Below, one piece after another: positions 1-7,925 of a stretch of 27,105 nucleotides of DNA (its first letter is position 1; each line of letters starts with the position of its first letter). Under the pieces are notes generated by a model, which was given only the letters and a program-made list of their open reading frames with translations, searched no databases and had not been told where the DNA came from. Location: contig CAKSQS010000035.1 in the NCBI GenBank assembly GCA_934486705.1, positions 1 through 27,105 of the forward strand, written 5' to 3'. The position numbers and the translations under genes were made by a program. Source of the DNA: an uncultured Eubacteriales bacterium (GTDB lineage Bacteria > Bacillota > Clostridia > Oscillospirales > Acutalibacteraceae).

Positions 1-225
1 AAAAAATACAGTATGCACATAGTAGACCGTGTTGGCGGGGGCGATAGCTTTTCCGCCGGGCTTATTTACGCGCTGCTCAATAATTATTCCGCACAGGATG
101 CAATTGAATTTGCGGTTGCGGCAAGCTGCCTTAAGCACTCGGTTGAGGGCGATTATAACTGCGTAAGCGTGGCAGAGGTTAAAAACCTTGCGGGCGGCGA
201 CGGCAGCGGCAGGGTTCAAAGATAA
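1..225 (+). CDS. kdgK: 2-dehydro-3-deoxygluconokinase, 3' end only
   Basis: C-terminal part of a PfkB-family sugar kinase. The reading frame is open from the first base, so the gene begins outside the window. The visible DRVGGGDSFSAG motif is the PfkB C-terminal signature: it carries the anion hole (GGGDSF) and the catalytic aspartate that deprotonates the sugar hydroxyl. The ending, which contains HSVEGDYN and closes with GDGSGRVQR, matches my memory of clostridial KDG kinases, which phosphorylate 2-keto-3-deoxygluconate in uronate/pectin breakdown. Kinase family is seen in the sequence; the KDG substrate is inferred from the tail and is less certain. No further kdg genes lie downstream in the window. 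Confidence 0.82.
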   Translation, partial: KKYSMHIVDRVGGGDSFSAGLIYALLNNYSAQDAIEFAVAASCLKHSVEGDYNCVSVAEVKNLAGGDGSGRVQR

Positions 226-312
226 ATTTAAAAACAAATTTCCACGAGTATATTCTTTGAAAATGCGATAAAAATAGTATTGCATATTATAAGTATACCA
301 AGGGGCGAAAAT

Positions 313-1017
313 GTGGAAATTTTTAAAGTTATTATAACCTCGATAGTTTCTATTATCGTATTGTTTTTACTGACGAAATTGGTGGGTAACAAGCAATTAT
401 CCGAGCTTAATATGTTCGATTATATTGTCAGCATTACAATAGGTTCAATAGCTGCCGAAATGGCAACCGAGCTTGAAAACCCCGAGCAGCCGCTGGTTGC
501 AATGGTGGTTTACGGCGTTATATCGTTCATTGTATCCATTTGCTGCTCAAAATCGCTTAAAGTAAGAAGAATGATTTTCGGGCACTCGGTGGTTTTAATG
601 CAGAACGGAAAGCTTTACCGTGAAAATTTCAAAAAAAGCCGCCTTGATTTAAACGAATTTTTAATGCAGTGCCGCTTGGACGGTTATTACGACCTCTCCG
701 CAATAGATACGGCGGTTATGGAAGCAAGCGGGAAAATAAGCTTTTTGCCGCGCGCCGCAAAGCGGCCGCTTTCCCCTGAGGATATGAATATAGTGCCAAC
801 GGGCGAGGGCGTATTTTATAATGTTATAATGGACGGCAAAATAATGGATAAAAACCTGCAAAGCGCCGGCAGGGACAGAAATTGGCTTAACAACGAGCTT
901 AAGATTCAGGGCTTTAAATCGGTTGAGGATATTTTTTTAGCAGCGCTTGACAGCAGCGGAACGCTTAATGTTTTCAGCGTGGGCGAGGGTAAGCAAAAGA
1001 ACGATATTTACGAATAA
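313..1017 (+). CDS. DUF421 family membrane protein (YetF/YdfS type)
   Basis: About 234 aa. The N-terminus has about three hydrophobic helices (roughly residues 3-20, 35-52 and 60-78), including the family-like stretch FDYIVSITIGSIAAE. A soluble domain follows with the typical SVVLMQNGKLYRENFKK and DLNEFLMQCR blocks. That architecture is DUF421, a membrane family of unknown biochemical role, some members of which occur in Bacillus sporulation and germination contexts. I prefer the GTG at 313 because AGGGGCG at 301-307 sits 5 nt upstream; a TTG at 280 in the same frame has no ribosome site. A strong terminator follows immediately, so it is probably transcribed alone. Confidence 0.88.
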   Translation: MEIFKVIITSIVSIIVLFLLTKLVGNKQLSELNMFDYIVSITIGSIAAEMATELENPEQPLVAMVVYGVISFIVSICCSKSLKVRRMIFGHSVVLMQNGKLYRENFKKSRLDLNEFLMQCRLDGYYDLSAIDTAVMEASGKISFLPRAAKRPLSPEDMNIVPTGEGVFYNVIMDGKIMDKNLQSAGRDRNWLNNELKIQGFKSVEDIFLAALDSSGTLNVFSVGEGKQKNDIYE

Positions 1018-1021
1018 TTCC

Positions 1022-1068
1022 ACCGCCGGTAGAGAAGAAAAAACTCTCTACCGGCGGTATTTCTTTTA
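1022..1068 (+). terminator. Rho-independent terminator after DUF421 gene
   Basis: Perfect 14-bp stem (1022-1035 pairs with 1045-1058, accgccggtagaga / tctctaccggcggt), 9-nt A-rich loop, then a T-rich tail. It starts 5 nt after the DUF421 stop codon. Confidence 0.92.
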
Positions 1069-1142
1069 TTAGAATATCTTTTCGGCACAGTTCATTGCCT
1101 TTGAGCATTAAATAAGGTATGATGTACCAAGGTGATGTAATT

Positions 1143-1712
1143 ATGATGAAGCTTTGCAAAATAATAAGAATTATAACGGTAGCTCCCCTTGCTGCCGCCG
1201 CTGCCGTAACTCTGCTTTTTATACACGGCAATTTCTTTGTAAATAACATTCATTTTGCGGCGGCGCTTATTTCACTTACCGTTTTTCCGCTTACGGCGTA
1301 CCCCGTAAGTCTTGTTAAAAAAGCCGAAGAAAGGCGGAAATTTCAGCGTTCGCTCGCCATTATACTGGCGGTTGCAGGCTATATAGGCGGTACGCTTTTC
1401 TCCTTTTTAACATCGGCTTCGGCAGGCGAAAAAGTGCTGTACCTTACATATTTGCTTTCGGGCTGCGCCATTGCGTTCAGCTCCTTTGTGCTGAAAAAGA
1501 AAAGCAGCGGCCACGCCTGCGGTATTGCAGGTCCTGTAGCGCTGCTGGCTTATTATATTCATCCTTTATATTTATTGCTGCTTTTGCTGCTTTTACCAGT
1601 AGGCTATGCGTCGCTTAAAATGAAAAGGCACACGCTGCCGCAATTTATTTCCGGCGCGCTTATTCCCGTTCTGTGCCTTTTTGTTTCAACAGCAATATGC
1701 AATATCCCGTAA
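1143..1712 (+). CDS. PAP2-like integral membrane protein
   Basis: 189 aa from the ATG at 1143, which has AAGGTGATG at 1129-1137; ATGs at 1119 and 1122 are in frame but poorly spaced. About five or six hydrophobic segments. The middle carries KKKSSGHACGIAGP and the C-terminus KMKRHTLPQFISGAL, which resemble phosphatase motifs 2 and 3 of the PAP2 superfamily (SGH, then R...H...D). The usual aspartate four residues after the second histidine is a glutamine here (HTLPQ), a variant I associate with lipid-phosphate PAP2-like proteins. Substrate unknown. The 3' end overlaps the convergent SLOG gene by 27 bp. Confidence 0.6.
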   Translation: MMKLCKIIRIITVAPLAAAAAVTLLFIHGNFFVNNIHFAAALISLTVFPLTAYPVSLVKKAEERRKFQRSLAIILAVAGYIGGTLFSFLTSASAGEKVLYLTYLLSGCAIAFSSFVLKKKSSGHACGIAGPVALLAYYIHPLYLLLLLLLLPVGYASLKMKRHTLPQFISGALIPVLCLFVSTAICNIP

Positions 1713-2261
1713 TCCTTCGGCGGGCATATCGCAGCCATTGTTAAGGTTAAGCACATACCTGCCCTTATTTTGCGCGTATTTTACCGTCCATGCGGTGCCC
1801 CCGGGCTGACCGTCAAACCAGGTTACAACAAAATCGCTGCTGTCCACAAGAAACGCGTTCCGCTTGTGGTAGCAGCCTTTATAATATTTGTCCGCCGTAA
1901 TAACCACCTCGTCGGCATGCTTTATAATTTCCGCGTATCTGCCGCGCCACGGTTCTGGAAAGCCCGCCCCCTGCTCTTTAAACGGCACGGCGCAAATAAG
2001 GCGAACCTCACTATGCTCTTCCTTCAGCAAAAGCACCGCCTCCGCCGCTATAATATCAAAGCCCATTGCCATACCGCTGTAAAAGGTGGTGCAGCCCTCC
2101 GCATACAGGGAAAAAACCGTTTCTATTATTGAGTTTTCAAGCCTTTTAAGCCCGCCGCTCCCTTGTTCAATAGAAAAAGGGAATTTAACGGGTCTGTACC
2201 CCGTAAAGCAGCAGGAGCTGCCAAAAAAGCTGTCACCGTAATTTTCCGAATAAATAAGCAT
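1686..2261 (-). CDS. SLOG-family protein (DUF1273/YpsA-like)
   Basis: 191 aa. The N-terminal FTGYRP motif, the YSGMAMGFDIIAAEAVL block, and the later NAFLVDSSDFVVTWFDGQPGGTAWTVKYA block are hallmarks of the DUF1273/YspA branch of the SLOG Rossmann-like superfamily, which binds nucleotide-derived ligands. Members are soluble; Bacillus YpsA affects cell division, but a molecular role is not settled. ATG at 2261 has GGTGAG about 7 nt upstream. It is divergent from the Lrp gene and its tail overlaps the PAP2-like gene on the other strand, with no terminator between them. Confidence 0.85.
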   Translation of the reverse strand: MLIYSENYGDSFFGSSCCFTGYRPVKFPFSIEQGSGGLKRLENSIIETVFSLYAEGCTTFYSGMAMGFDIIAAEAVLLLKEEHSEVRLICAVPFKEQGAGFPEPWRGRYAEIIKHADEVVITADKYYKGCYHKRNAFLVDSSDFVVTWFDGQPGGTAWTVKYAQNKGRYVLNLNNGCDMPAEGLRDIAYCC

Positions 2262-2278
2262 AAAACACTCACCGAGCC

Positions 2279-2307
2279 TTGACTAAATCTGTTTGATAGT
2301 TTATAAT
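2279..2307 (+). promoter_or_regulatory. Sigma-A type promoter for the Lrp gene
   Basis: TTGACT at 2279-2284, 17-nt spacer, TATAAT at 2302-2307, 18 nt before the Lrp ATG. The leader would be short. Lrp-family regulators often autoregulate, so this is a likely site of self-control, though I see no clear operator. Confidence 0.75.
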
Positions 2308-2325
2308 CTTAAAGAGGTGAAAACA

Positions 2326-2778
2326 ATGGACGCTATTGATTTAAAGCTTATTACTCTGCTGCAAAAAAACGCGCGTACGCCGCTTAAAATTTTAGCGGCG
2401 CGGGTCTTTCTTTCCTCGCCCGCAACCGCCGCAAGAATTGAAAAGCTCGAAAAAGAAGGCATAATCGGCTCGTATTCCGCCAATGTTGACCTTAAAAAAG
2501 CAGGTTTTCCGATAATTGCATTTATTCAGCTTGACCTTGACCCGAAATTAAAGCCTACCTTTTACCCCTTCATACAGTCGCACCCGCATGTGCTTGAGTG
2601 TAACTGCATTACGGGCCGCTACTCACAGCTTATTAAGGTGGCTTTTGAAACCACCGAATCGCTTGACGCGTTTATAGGCGAGCTTAACAGCTTCGGTCAC
2701 ACCGAAACGCAAATTGCTTTTTCCACGCCGCAGCCGCCGCGAGGAATAGGCTTAGAAACAATAAAATCGGAAAAATAA
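2326..2778 (+). CDS. Lrp/AsnC family transcriptional regulator
   Basis: 150 aa. The start is MDAIDLKLITLLQKNARTP, the usual Lrp opening, with AGAGGTG 7 nt upstream; an in-frame upstream extension to 2293 would overlap the promoter and is rejected. Residues about 1-60 form the winged helix-turn-helix (KILAARVFLSSPATAARIEKL), and about 65-140 form the RAM/AsnC effector domain (ECNCITGRYSQLIKVAF). Members bind amino acids and form octameric assemblies that regulate amino-acid metabolism or transport. The ligand cannot be told from the sequence. Confidence 0.92.
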   Translation: MDAIDLKLITLLQKNARTPLKILAARVFLSSPATAARIEKLEKEGIIGSYSANVDLKKAGFPIIAFIQLDLDPKLKPTFYPFIQSHPHVLECNCITGRYSQLIKVAFETTESLDAFIGELNSFGHTETQIAFSTPQPPRGIGLETIKSEK

Positions 2779-2869
2779 TTGAAAAATTACTTTTTCTTCC
2801 ATTGTTTTACATTTTTATTATAACAAAACATTTGTTCCTTGTCAACACTTTTAAGGGGGATTTTTTTAA

Positions 2870-3856
2870 ATGAACAGCAATTATTTTAAAGCGGTGCTGC
2901 CGTTCGCAAGCATGGCGGGGCTTAAAGCCGATAATTTAAGCGGCGTAATTTACGGAAATTACAGCGGCTATAATATTACAATTGCACCTATGCAGGGCGG
3001 AAAAACATTTCAGTTAAGCTTTTCGGTAAAGCGCGGCACAGATATGCCCACCGCCGCCGAAATGCAGCAGCTTGCAAAGCTTAACAAATCGCTTTTCACC
3101 ACAGCGGCAACCGATAGATACAGGGTAGACTTTAACATTAAACCCGCAGGCAGCATTGCAAACACCGTTAATAAAAAGCTTATGCTCGCGCTTTCCGTTG
3201 CGGTGGCATTTATGAGCGCCGGTGGTTGGCAGACCTGCTGTCAGGGCTGCGGCGAAACGGGTGCTGTGGGCAATTATTACATACACAGCTCGCCCTCCGT
3301 TTTTTGCGACTCATGCTTTGCGGCTGCCGAAAATCTGCACACGCTTAACCGCCGTGAAAACGAGCAAAAGAACGAAAACGTTATAGGCGGTATTGTGGGC
3401 GCGCTTTTAGGCTCGCTGCTCGGGGCGCTTGCCATAATAGTTATAAGCCGCCTCGGCTATGTTGCGGCAATTTCGGGCGTTATAATGGGAGTATGCACGC
3501 TTAAAGGCTATGAAATGCTCGGCGGAAAATTTTCTAAAAAGGGTGTGCTTATTTCCTGTATTATTATGGCGGTAATGGTGTTTTTAAGCTATCAGGTAGA
3601 TTCCGCAATTTCGCTTATGTCGGTTGAGGAATACAGTGATATAGGATTTTTCGGGCTTTTCCGTATATTGAATTACGCAATGCTTACCGGCGGCATAAAT
3701 TGGGGCAGCTATCTTCCCGGGCTTATATTGCTCTACGCATTTACGGCGCTCGGCGCAGTGCCTACCGTTTCCGGCGCGCTTAAAAAGCAGGAAAGTCTCG
3801 GAAAAATTTACAGGATGGACAGCCCCGAAACCGCAGCCGCCGATGCGGAACAGTAA
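2870..3856 (+). CDS. Membrane protein with N-terminal soluble domain and zinc ribbon
   Basis: 328 aa, not assigned to a named family. Residues 1-105 are soluble and mixed alpha/beta. C124-C127 and C146-C149 make two CxxC pairs consistent with a zinc ribbon (an extra C123 is adjacent). From about residue 171 there are four or five membrane helices, the first rich in glycine (VIGGIVGALLGSLLGALAII), ending in an acidic, alanine-rich tail. Strong site AAGGGGG at 2853-2859 precedes the ATG. The 91-bp upstream gap is AT-rich and probably holds its promoter, but no box pair stands out. It converges on the ABC transporter with a 19-nt gap and no visible terminator. Confidence 0.7.
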   Translation: MNSNYFKAVLPFASMAGLKADNLSGVIYGNYSGYNITIAPMQGGKTFQLSFSVKRGTDMPTAAEMQQLAKLNKSLFTTAATDRYRVDFNIKPAGSIANTVNKKLMLALSVAVAFMSAGGWQTCCQGCGETGAVGNYYIHSSPSVFCDSCFAAAENLHTLNRRENEQKNENVIGGIVGALLGSLLGALAIIVISRLGYVAAISGVIMGVCTLKGYEMLGGKFSKKGVLISCIIMAVMVFLSYQVDSAISLMSVEEYSDIGFFGLFRILNYAMLTGGINWGSYLPGLILLYAFTALGAVPTVSGALKKQESLGKIYRMDSPETAAADAEQ

Positions 3857-3875
3857 CTAAAGGCTCGACCCGATT

Positions 3876-5540
3876 TTATTTAATAACGCAAAAATTCTTA
3901 TTTTCAACGTGAACTATTCTGTCGCAGGCTTTAAGGCTTGTGTTACGGTGGGTTATAAAGAGTATGGTCTTATCGGTCATACTCTTTATATTTTCAAGCA
4001 CCCTTGTTTCGGTCTCCTCATCAAGCGCGCTTGTAGCCTCGTCAAGCAGTATAACCGGCGTATCGGTAAGCAGTGCGCGGGCTATTGATATTCGCTGAAT
4101 CTGCCCTTCCGACAGCCCCGCTCCCCTTTCTGCAAGTCGGGTTTCAAAGCCCTCGGGCAGTGATATTATATAATCGTAAATTTCGGCGGCGCGCGCCGCT
4201 TTTTCTATCTGCTCGTTGGTAATGGCGGGGTCGCACATGGTTATATTATCCCTCACCGTACCCGAAAGCACCATATTCCCCTGCGGAACATAAGCAAACA
4301 GCCCGCGGAGGGATGCGTCAAGCGGGATATTGCCGTTTACGGTAATACTGCCCTTTTGCGGCTCGTAAAGCCCTAACATAAGCTTGAAAAGCGTGCTTTT
4401 GCCGCTGCCGGATTCTCCCGTAACGGCGGTTATATGCCCGCGCTCGGCTGAAAAGCTGCAATTATTTAAAATAACCTCGCCGCCGTAGCCGAAGCAGAGA
4501 TTATTAACCTCAATTGAGCGAAAATCGCTCTTTATTTTTTCAAGCTCGGCTTTTTCGGCGGGCAGGGGCTCGTCCTCATTGCTTTCAAGTTCCATAAGCC
4601 GCTCGGCGGACGCCAAAGCCGAATAATACTGCGGCAATATGCCCGAAACATTTTGCAGCGGCGCGCGCAGCTGGGAAATAAGCTGCAAAAACGCCATAAG
4701 CGTGCCGTATGTAAGCGTGCCGGCTGATAAACCGCCCGCGCCCCATAAAAGCACGGCGTAATACCCCACGGTAAAAAATGTATACAGGCTTATATTCGCT
4801 ATTACCGATATGCTTGTCCGTTTTATCTTAAGGCGGAAGTTTTTATCCATATAGCTGTCAAGCTTATTTATAAACGGGCCTTCGCTTATAAAGGTCTTTA
4901 TAACCACAATATTTTCAAAGCATTCCTGCATAAAGGCGCGCGTTTTACCTTCGGTCTTTTGGCATTCCTTATGCATATATTTATACTTTTTGTTTATCGC
5001 CCTGCCTATTGCCGGAACGGTAACGCCGCAAAACAGCACCGCCCCCGCTATATACGGGTTCAGAACAAGCATTGTGCCTATGCCCGCAATTATCTTGGTA
5101 GCCATTGATATTACATTCGGTATTATGCTGACCGAGCTTGATACCACCGTATCAATATCCGAGGTGAAGCGGTTCAGTATATCCCCCGAGTGGTAAGCGC
5201 TTATATCAGAATACTTTTTGCGGCAAAGCACGCCGAAAAGATGATTTCTGAAAGCAATAGTTTGCTTGCCGCTTGAATATGCGTTTAAAAGCGACTGCGC
5301 CGCGCTTAACAAAATCTGAAAGGCTATTACCGCAAAAAGCAGTATGCCGTTTTTAACAATGCTGCCGGGTGTCTCGTTTGTAGCAACGTCAAGCACTCTT
5401 TTGGTTATAAGCGCAAGCGCAACAAAGCTGAGCGCCGAAAGCGCCGAAATAACCGAAACGACAGCGGTAAGCGGGATATACCGCTTTATGCGCCTGTATA
5501 TCCACTTTAAAGTTTTACTGTTATTTTCTTTATTTTTCAT
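3876..5540 (-). CDS. ABC exporter, fused membrane and ATPase domains
   Basis: 554 aa, normal length for a type IV (former type I exporter) half-transporter. Residues about 20-310 hold six membrane helices. The ATPase domain has Walker A GESGSGKS (375-382), signature LSEGQ (476-480), Walker B VILLDEA (from 496) and a switch histidine in LFITHR. It would act as a homodimer exporting a peptide, lipid or drug. No N-terminal C39 peptidase domain is present. The ATG is 1 nt after the stop of the PqqD-like gene, so the two are almost certainly co-translated. This context suggests export of a modified peptide, but that is inference from the neighbour only. Confidence 0.9.
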   Translation of the reverse strand: MKNKENNSKTLKWIYRRIKRYIPLTAVVSVISALSALSFVALALITKRVLDVATNETPGSIVKNGILLFAVIAFQILLSAAQSLLNAYSSGKQTIAFRNHLFGVLCRKKYSDISAYHSGDILNRFTSDIDTVVSSSVSIIPNVISMATKIIAGIGTMLVLNPYIAGAVLFCGVTVPAIGRAINKKYKYMHKECQKTEGKTRAFMQECFENIVVIKTFISEGPFINKLDSYMDKNFRLKIKRTSISVIANISLYTFFTVGYYAVLLWGAGGLSAGTLTYGTLMAFLQLISQLRAPLQNVSGILPQYYSALASAERLMELESNEDEPLPAEKAELEKIKSDFRSIEVNNLCFGYGGEVILNNCSFSAERGHITAVTGESGSGKSTLFKLMLGLYEPQKGSITVNGNIPLDASLRGLFAYVPQGNMVLSGTVRDNITMCDPAITNEQIEKAARAAEIYDYIISLPEGFETRLAERGAGLSEGQIQRISIARALLTDTPVILLDEATSALDEETETRVLENIKSMTDKTILFITHRNTSLKACDRIVHVENKNFCVIK

Positions 5541-5541
5541 T

Positions 5542-5811
5542 TTAATCTTCTATTACACCGTTTTCTTTCATTGTTCTTAAAAACACGTCAATATCACCGA
5601 GCGCAAGCACGGTGGAAATTTCAAAATTATCAAGCAGTGCGTTCAGCATATCCTTTTTTGTGGGATTACCCTTTTCAAGCATATGCCATAAAAACATTGC
5701 CGTTTCGGTTAAAACAATGGTATTTTCCAGCGCGTCAGAGCCGCCCTTTTCATAAACAACGGTGTTCTGACCGTGCATATTTACTACCTTGTAGCCATCC
5801 TTAATTCGCAT
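5542..5811 (-). CDS. PqqD-like RiPP recognition element protein
   Basis: 89 aa, a stand-alone PqqD-fold protein. The order MRIKDGYKVVNMHGQNTVVYEKG (beta hairpin), then IVLTETAMFLWHMLEKG, KKDMLNALLDNF, and a C-terminal helix ending FLRTMKENGVIED is typical of PqqD-family chaperones, which bind leader peptides of ribosomal peptide natural products and present them to modifying enzymes. ATG has GTGAGG about 8 nt upstream. The next gene, 1 nt away, is an ABC exporter. No radical SAM enzyme, cyclase, peptidase or precursor is visible in the flanks, so the partner enzyme must be elsewhere or lost. Confidence 0.85.
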   Translation of the reverse strand: MRIKDGYKVVNMHGQNTVVYEKGGSDALENTIVLTETAMFLWHMLEKGNPTKKDMLNALLDNFEISTVLALGDIDVFLRTMKENGVIED

Positions 5812-5845
5812 AGAGATACCTCACTTGTTAATAAAAGGTAAATTT

Positions 5846-5898
5846 ATTATATAACAAAACAAAATATATTGCAAGTACAATACGTTTTGGTGTATAAT
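5846..5898. promoter_or_regulatory. Back-to-back promoters sharing one palindromic -35 box
   Basis: TTGCAA at 5869-5874 is its own reverse complement. On the plus strand it is 18 nt from TATAAT at 5893-5898, serving the operon from 5932. On the minus strand the same six bases are 17 nt from TATAAT at 5851-5846, serving the PqqD-ABC unit. If both are real, polymerase can occupy only one direction at a time. Boxes and spacings are seen directly; use is inferred. Confidence 0.7.
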
Positions 5899-5931
5899 GT
5901 ATTATATTAAAAGTTACGGGGAGATATAACA

Positions 5932-6444
5932 ATGGATACTTTCTTTGAACAGATAATTGCGGTGAAGAAAAACGGAAAAGCCCTTGCCGCAATAATAGGC
6001 ATTTGGCTTGCGGCTTTTCTTGTTTGCTTTGTTCTCATAATGTTTATGGGCATTTTGGGCACGTTTTCGCTGCTGCTTGCCGCGGGCGCGCTTTTCGGCG
6101 CGTACAAGCTGTCGGTGCGCTTTAACGTTGAGTATGAATATATTGTAACCAACGGAACGATGGATATTGATAAAATAATAAATAAAAGCTCAAGAAAGCG
6201 CTTACTTTCCTTTGAGCTTGCCACCGTTTCGCGCATTGAAAAGTTTAACCCCGCGCAAATTTCAAGCGTAAACGCAAAGGAGCTTTTCATTACCTGCAAC
6301 GCAGACGACCCCGCCGCTTACCTTATGGTATCTTCAACCGAGGGCAAGGGCACAAGCTACTTAGTTTTTGCTCCCGATGAGCGCGTGCGCTCGGCAATAG
6401 TTAAATTTGTGCCGAAATTCATTTCAAACAGTGCTTTTAAATAA
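5932..6444 (+). CDS. Small membrane protein, DUF6106-like
   Basis: 170 aa. A short cytoplasmic N-terminus (MDTFFEQIIAVKKNGK) leads into two membrane helices (about 18-40 and 42-60). A soluble domain follows with the recognisable block EYEYIVTNGTMDIDKIINKSSRKRLLSFEL. That layout matches what I remember of DUF6106, a clostridial family of unknown function; the name is tentative. GGGGAG at 5918-5923 precedes the ATG by 8 nt. It is the first gene of a plus-strand operon, 13 nt ahead of the NAD(P)HX repair gene. Confidence 0.7.
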   Translation: MDTFFEQIIAVKKNGKALAAIIGIWLAAFLVCFVLIMFMGILGTFSLLLAAGALFGAYKLSVRFNVEYEYIVTNGTMDIDKIINKSSRKRLLSFELATVSRIEKFNPAQISSVNAKELFITCNADDPAAYLMVSSTEGKGTSYLVFAPDERVRSAIVKFVPKFISNSAFK

Positions 6445-6457
6445 ACGGGGTGCCGCT

Positions 6458-7909
6458 ATGCGTGTATTAACTGAGGGCTTGATAAGGGTCTCGGAGGAAA
6501 ATGCCGTAAACAGCGGCGCTTTCTCTTTTCGTGAGCTTATGTACCGCGCGGGAAAATCTGCGGCGGATATTATTATGCGGCGTTTCCCCGTTTGCGGTAA
6601 AAAGGTCGCCGTTTTGTGCGGAAAAGGCAACAACGGCGGCGACGGCTTTGTAATAGCCGATATTTTAAGCCAAAACGGCGCTGACGTAACCGTTATAACG
6701 CCTATGGGTACTCCCGCAACCGAAAACGCGAAATATTATTATGACCGCCTTAACCCGGCTGTTTTCGGTAATGAAACCGATATTGAAAAATCCGACCTTA
6801 TAATAGACGCGCTTTTCGGCATAGGGCTTAACCGTGCGCCGAATGATACGGTGGAAAAAATTATAGCCATTGCAAACTCCGCCCCCTGCCCCCGTGTTGC
6901 GGTGGATATTCCGAGCGGAGTTATGACCGACAGCGGCAATGTACCGGGGAAAGCGATATTCGCCGATTTAACCGTTACGTTTATAGCCTTAAAGCCCTGC
7001 TTTTTGCTGCCGCCCGGCTCTGATTACTGCGGCGAGGTTACTGTTGCGGATATAGGCGTTACGCCGAGCGGGTATGAATACGAAACAATAGAAGAGCCGA
7101 GCTTTGAAAAACGCAGGCATAATTCCCACAAGGGCACATTCGGCACCGCGCTCACTTTTTGCGGCAGCTACGGCTTTGCGGGCGCTGCCGTGCTTGCGGC
7201 GAAAGGGGCACTGCACAGCGGCGTGGGCATTTTAAAGGCTGTTTTATGCGAAAGTATTTATATTCCCTTCACCGTTTCCGTTCTCGAAGCGGTGTGCGTA
7301 CCCGTAAAGCCCAATGCGGCGGGCAGATTTGACCCCGATAATATTGATATTCCCGCACTGCTAAACGGCTGCAATGCCGTGCTTATAGGCTGCGGAATGG
7401 GCAATGATGAAGATACCAAGAGACTTACAAGAGAGATTATTCTCAATACAGCTGTACCCACGGTTATTGACGCCGACGGAATAAATGCGTTAACCTGCTG
7501 CATAGATATTATTAAGAAATGCAAAGCTCCCGTTATTCTTACCCCGCACCCCGGCGAAATGGCAAGGCTGTGCGCTGTTACCGCGCGTGAAATTGAAAGC
7601 GACCGTGTGAAATACGCCCGCGATTTTGCAAAAAAATACGGCTGTATTTTGGTTTTAAAGGGCGCGAATACCATTGTTGCCGCACCAAACGGCGAAATAA
7701 CCTTTAACACCACGGGCAACCCCGGTATGTCAACAGGCGGCAGCGGCGACGTGCTTGCGGGAATTACCGTTTCACTGCTGGCGCAGGGGCTTGAACCGCT
7801 CACAGCTTCAAAGGCGGCGGTTTATCTTCACGGCAAGGCGGGCGATAAGGCGGCAAAAAAGCGCGGCGAGCGCGCAATGCTGCCCACAGATTTAACAGAG
7901 GAGCTGTAA
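6458..7909 (+). CDS. nnr: Bifunctional NAD(P)H-hydrate epimerase / ADP-dependent dehydratase
   Basis: 484 aa, the usual length of the fused enzyme. Residues about 1-205 are the YjeF_N epimerase, with the nucleotide loop GKGNNGGDGF at 55-64 and the family block VAVDIPSGVMTDSGNVPG. Residues about 220-484 are the ribokinase-like dehydratase (YjeF_C), with TPHPGEM from 362 and the ADP-site motif GGSGD at 427-431. Together they repair hydrated NADH/NADPH: the epimerase interconverts R and S forms and the dehydratase restores S-NAD(P)HX using ADP. The ATG at 6458 has GGGGTG 5 nt upstream; an in-frame ATG at 6407 lies inside the preceding gene and is rejected. Some homologous fusions carry a TsaE gene next door; here a lipoprotein gene follows. 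Confidence 0.96.
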   Translation: MRVLTEGLIRVSEENAVNSGAFSFRELMYRAGKSAADIIMRRFPVCGKKVAVLCGKGNNGGDGFVIADILSQNGADVTVITPMGTPATENAKYYYDRLNPAVFGNETDIEKSDLIIDALFGIGLNRAPNDTVEKIIAIANSAPCPRVAVDIPSGVMTDSGNVPGKAIFADLTVTFIALKPCFLLPPGSDYCGEVTVADIGVTPSGYEYETIEEPSFEKRRHNSHKGTFGTALTFCGSYGFAGAAVLAAKGALHSGVGILKAVLCESIYIPFTVSVLEAVCVPVKPNAAGRFDPDNIDIPALLNGCNAVLIGCGMGNDEDTKRLTREIILNTAVPTVIDADGINALTCCIDIIKKCKAPVILTPHPGEMARLCAVTAREIESDRVKYARDFAKKYGCILVLKGANTIVAAPNGEITFNTTGNPGMSTGGSGDVLAGITVSLLAQGLEPLTASKAAVYLHGKAGDKAAKKRGERAMLPTDLTEEL

Positions 7910-7925
7910 AGAAAGGGCGCTCGGC

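Noticed and set aside
257..290. Promoter for the DUF421 gene (TTGAAA with TTGCAT or TATTAT)
   Set aside because: Either the -10 box or the spacing is poor; not strong enough to list.
5812..5931. RiPP precursor peptide gene next to PqqD
   Set aside because: The gap is filled by two promoters and leaders; no short frame with a ribosome site remains.
7258..7803. 181-codon minus-strand frame inside nnr
   Set aside because: Antisense shadow of the dehydratase domain with low-complexity Ser/Pro/Ala composition.
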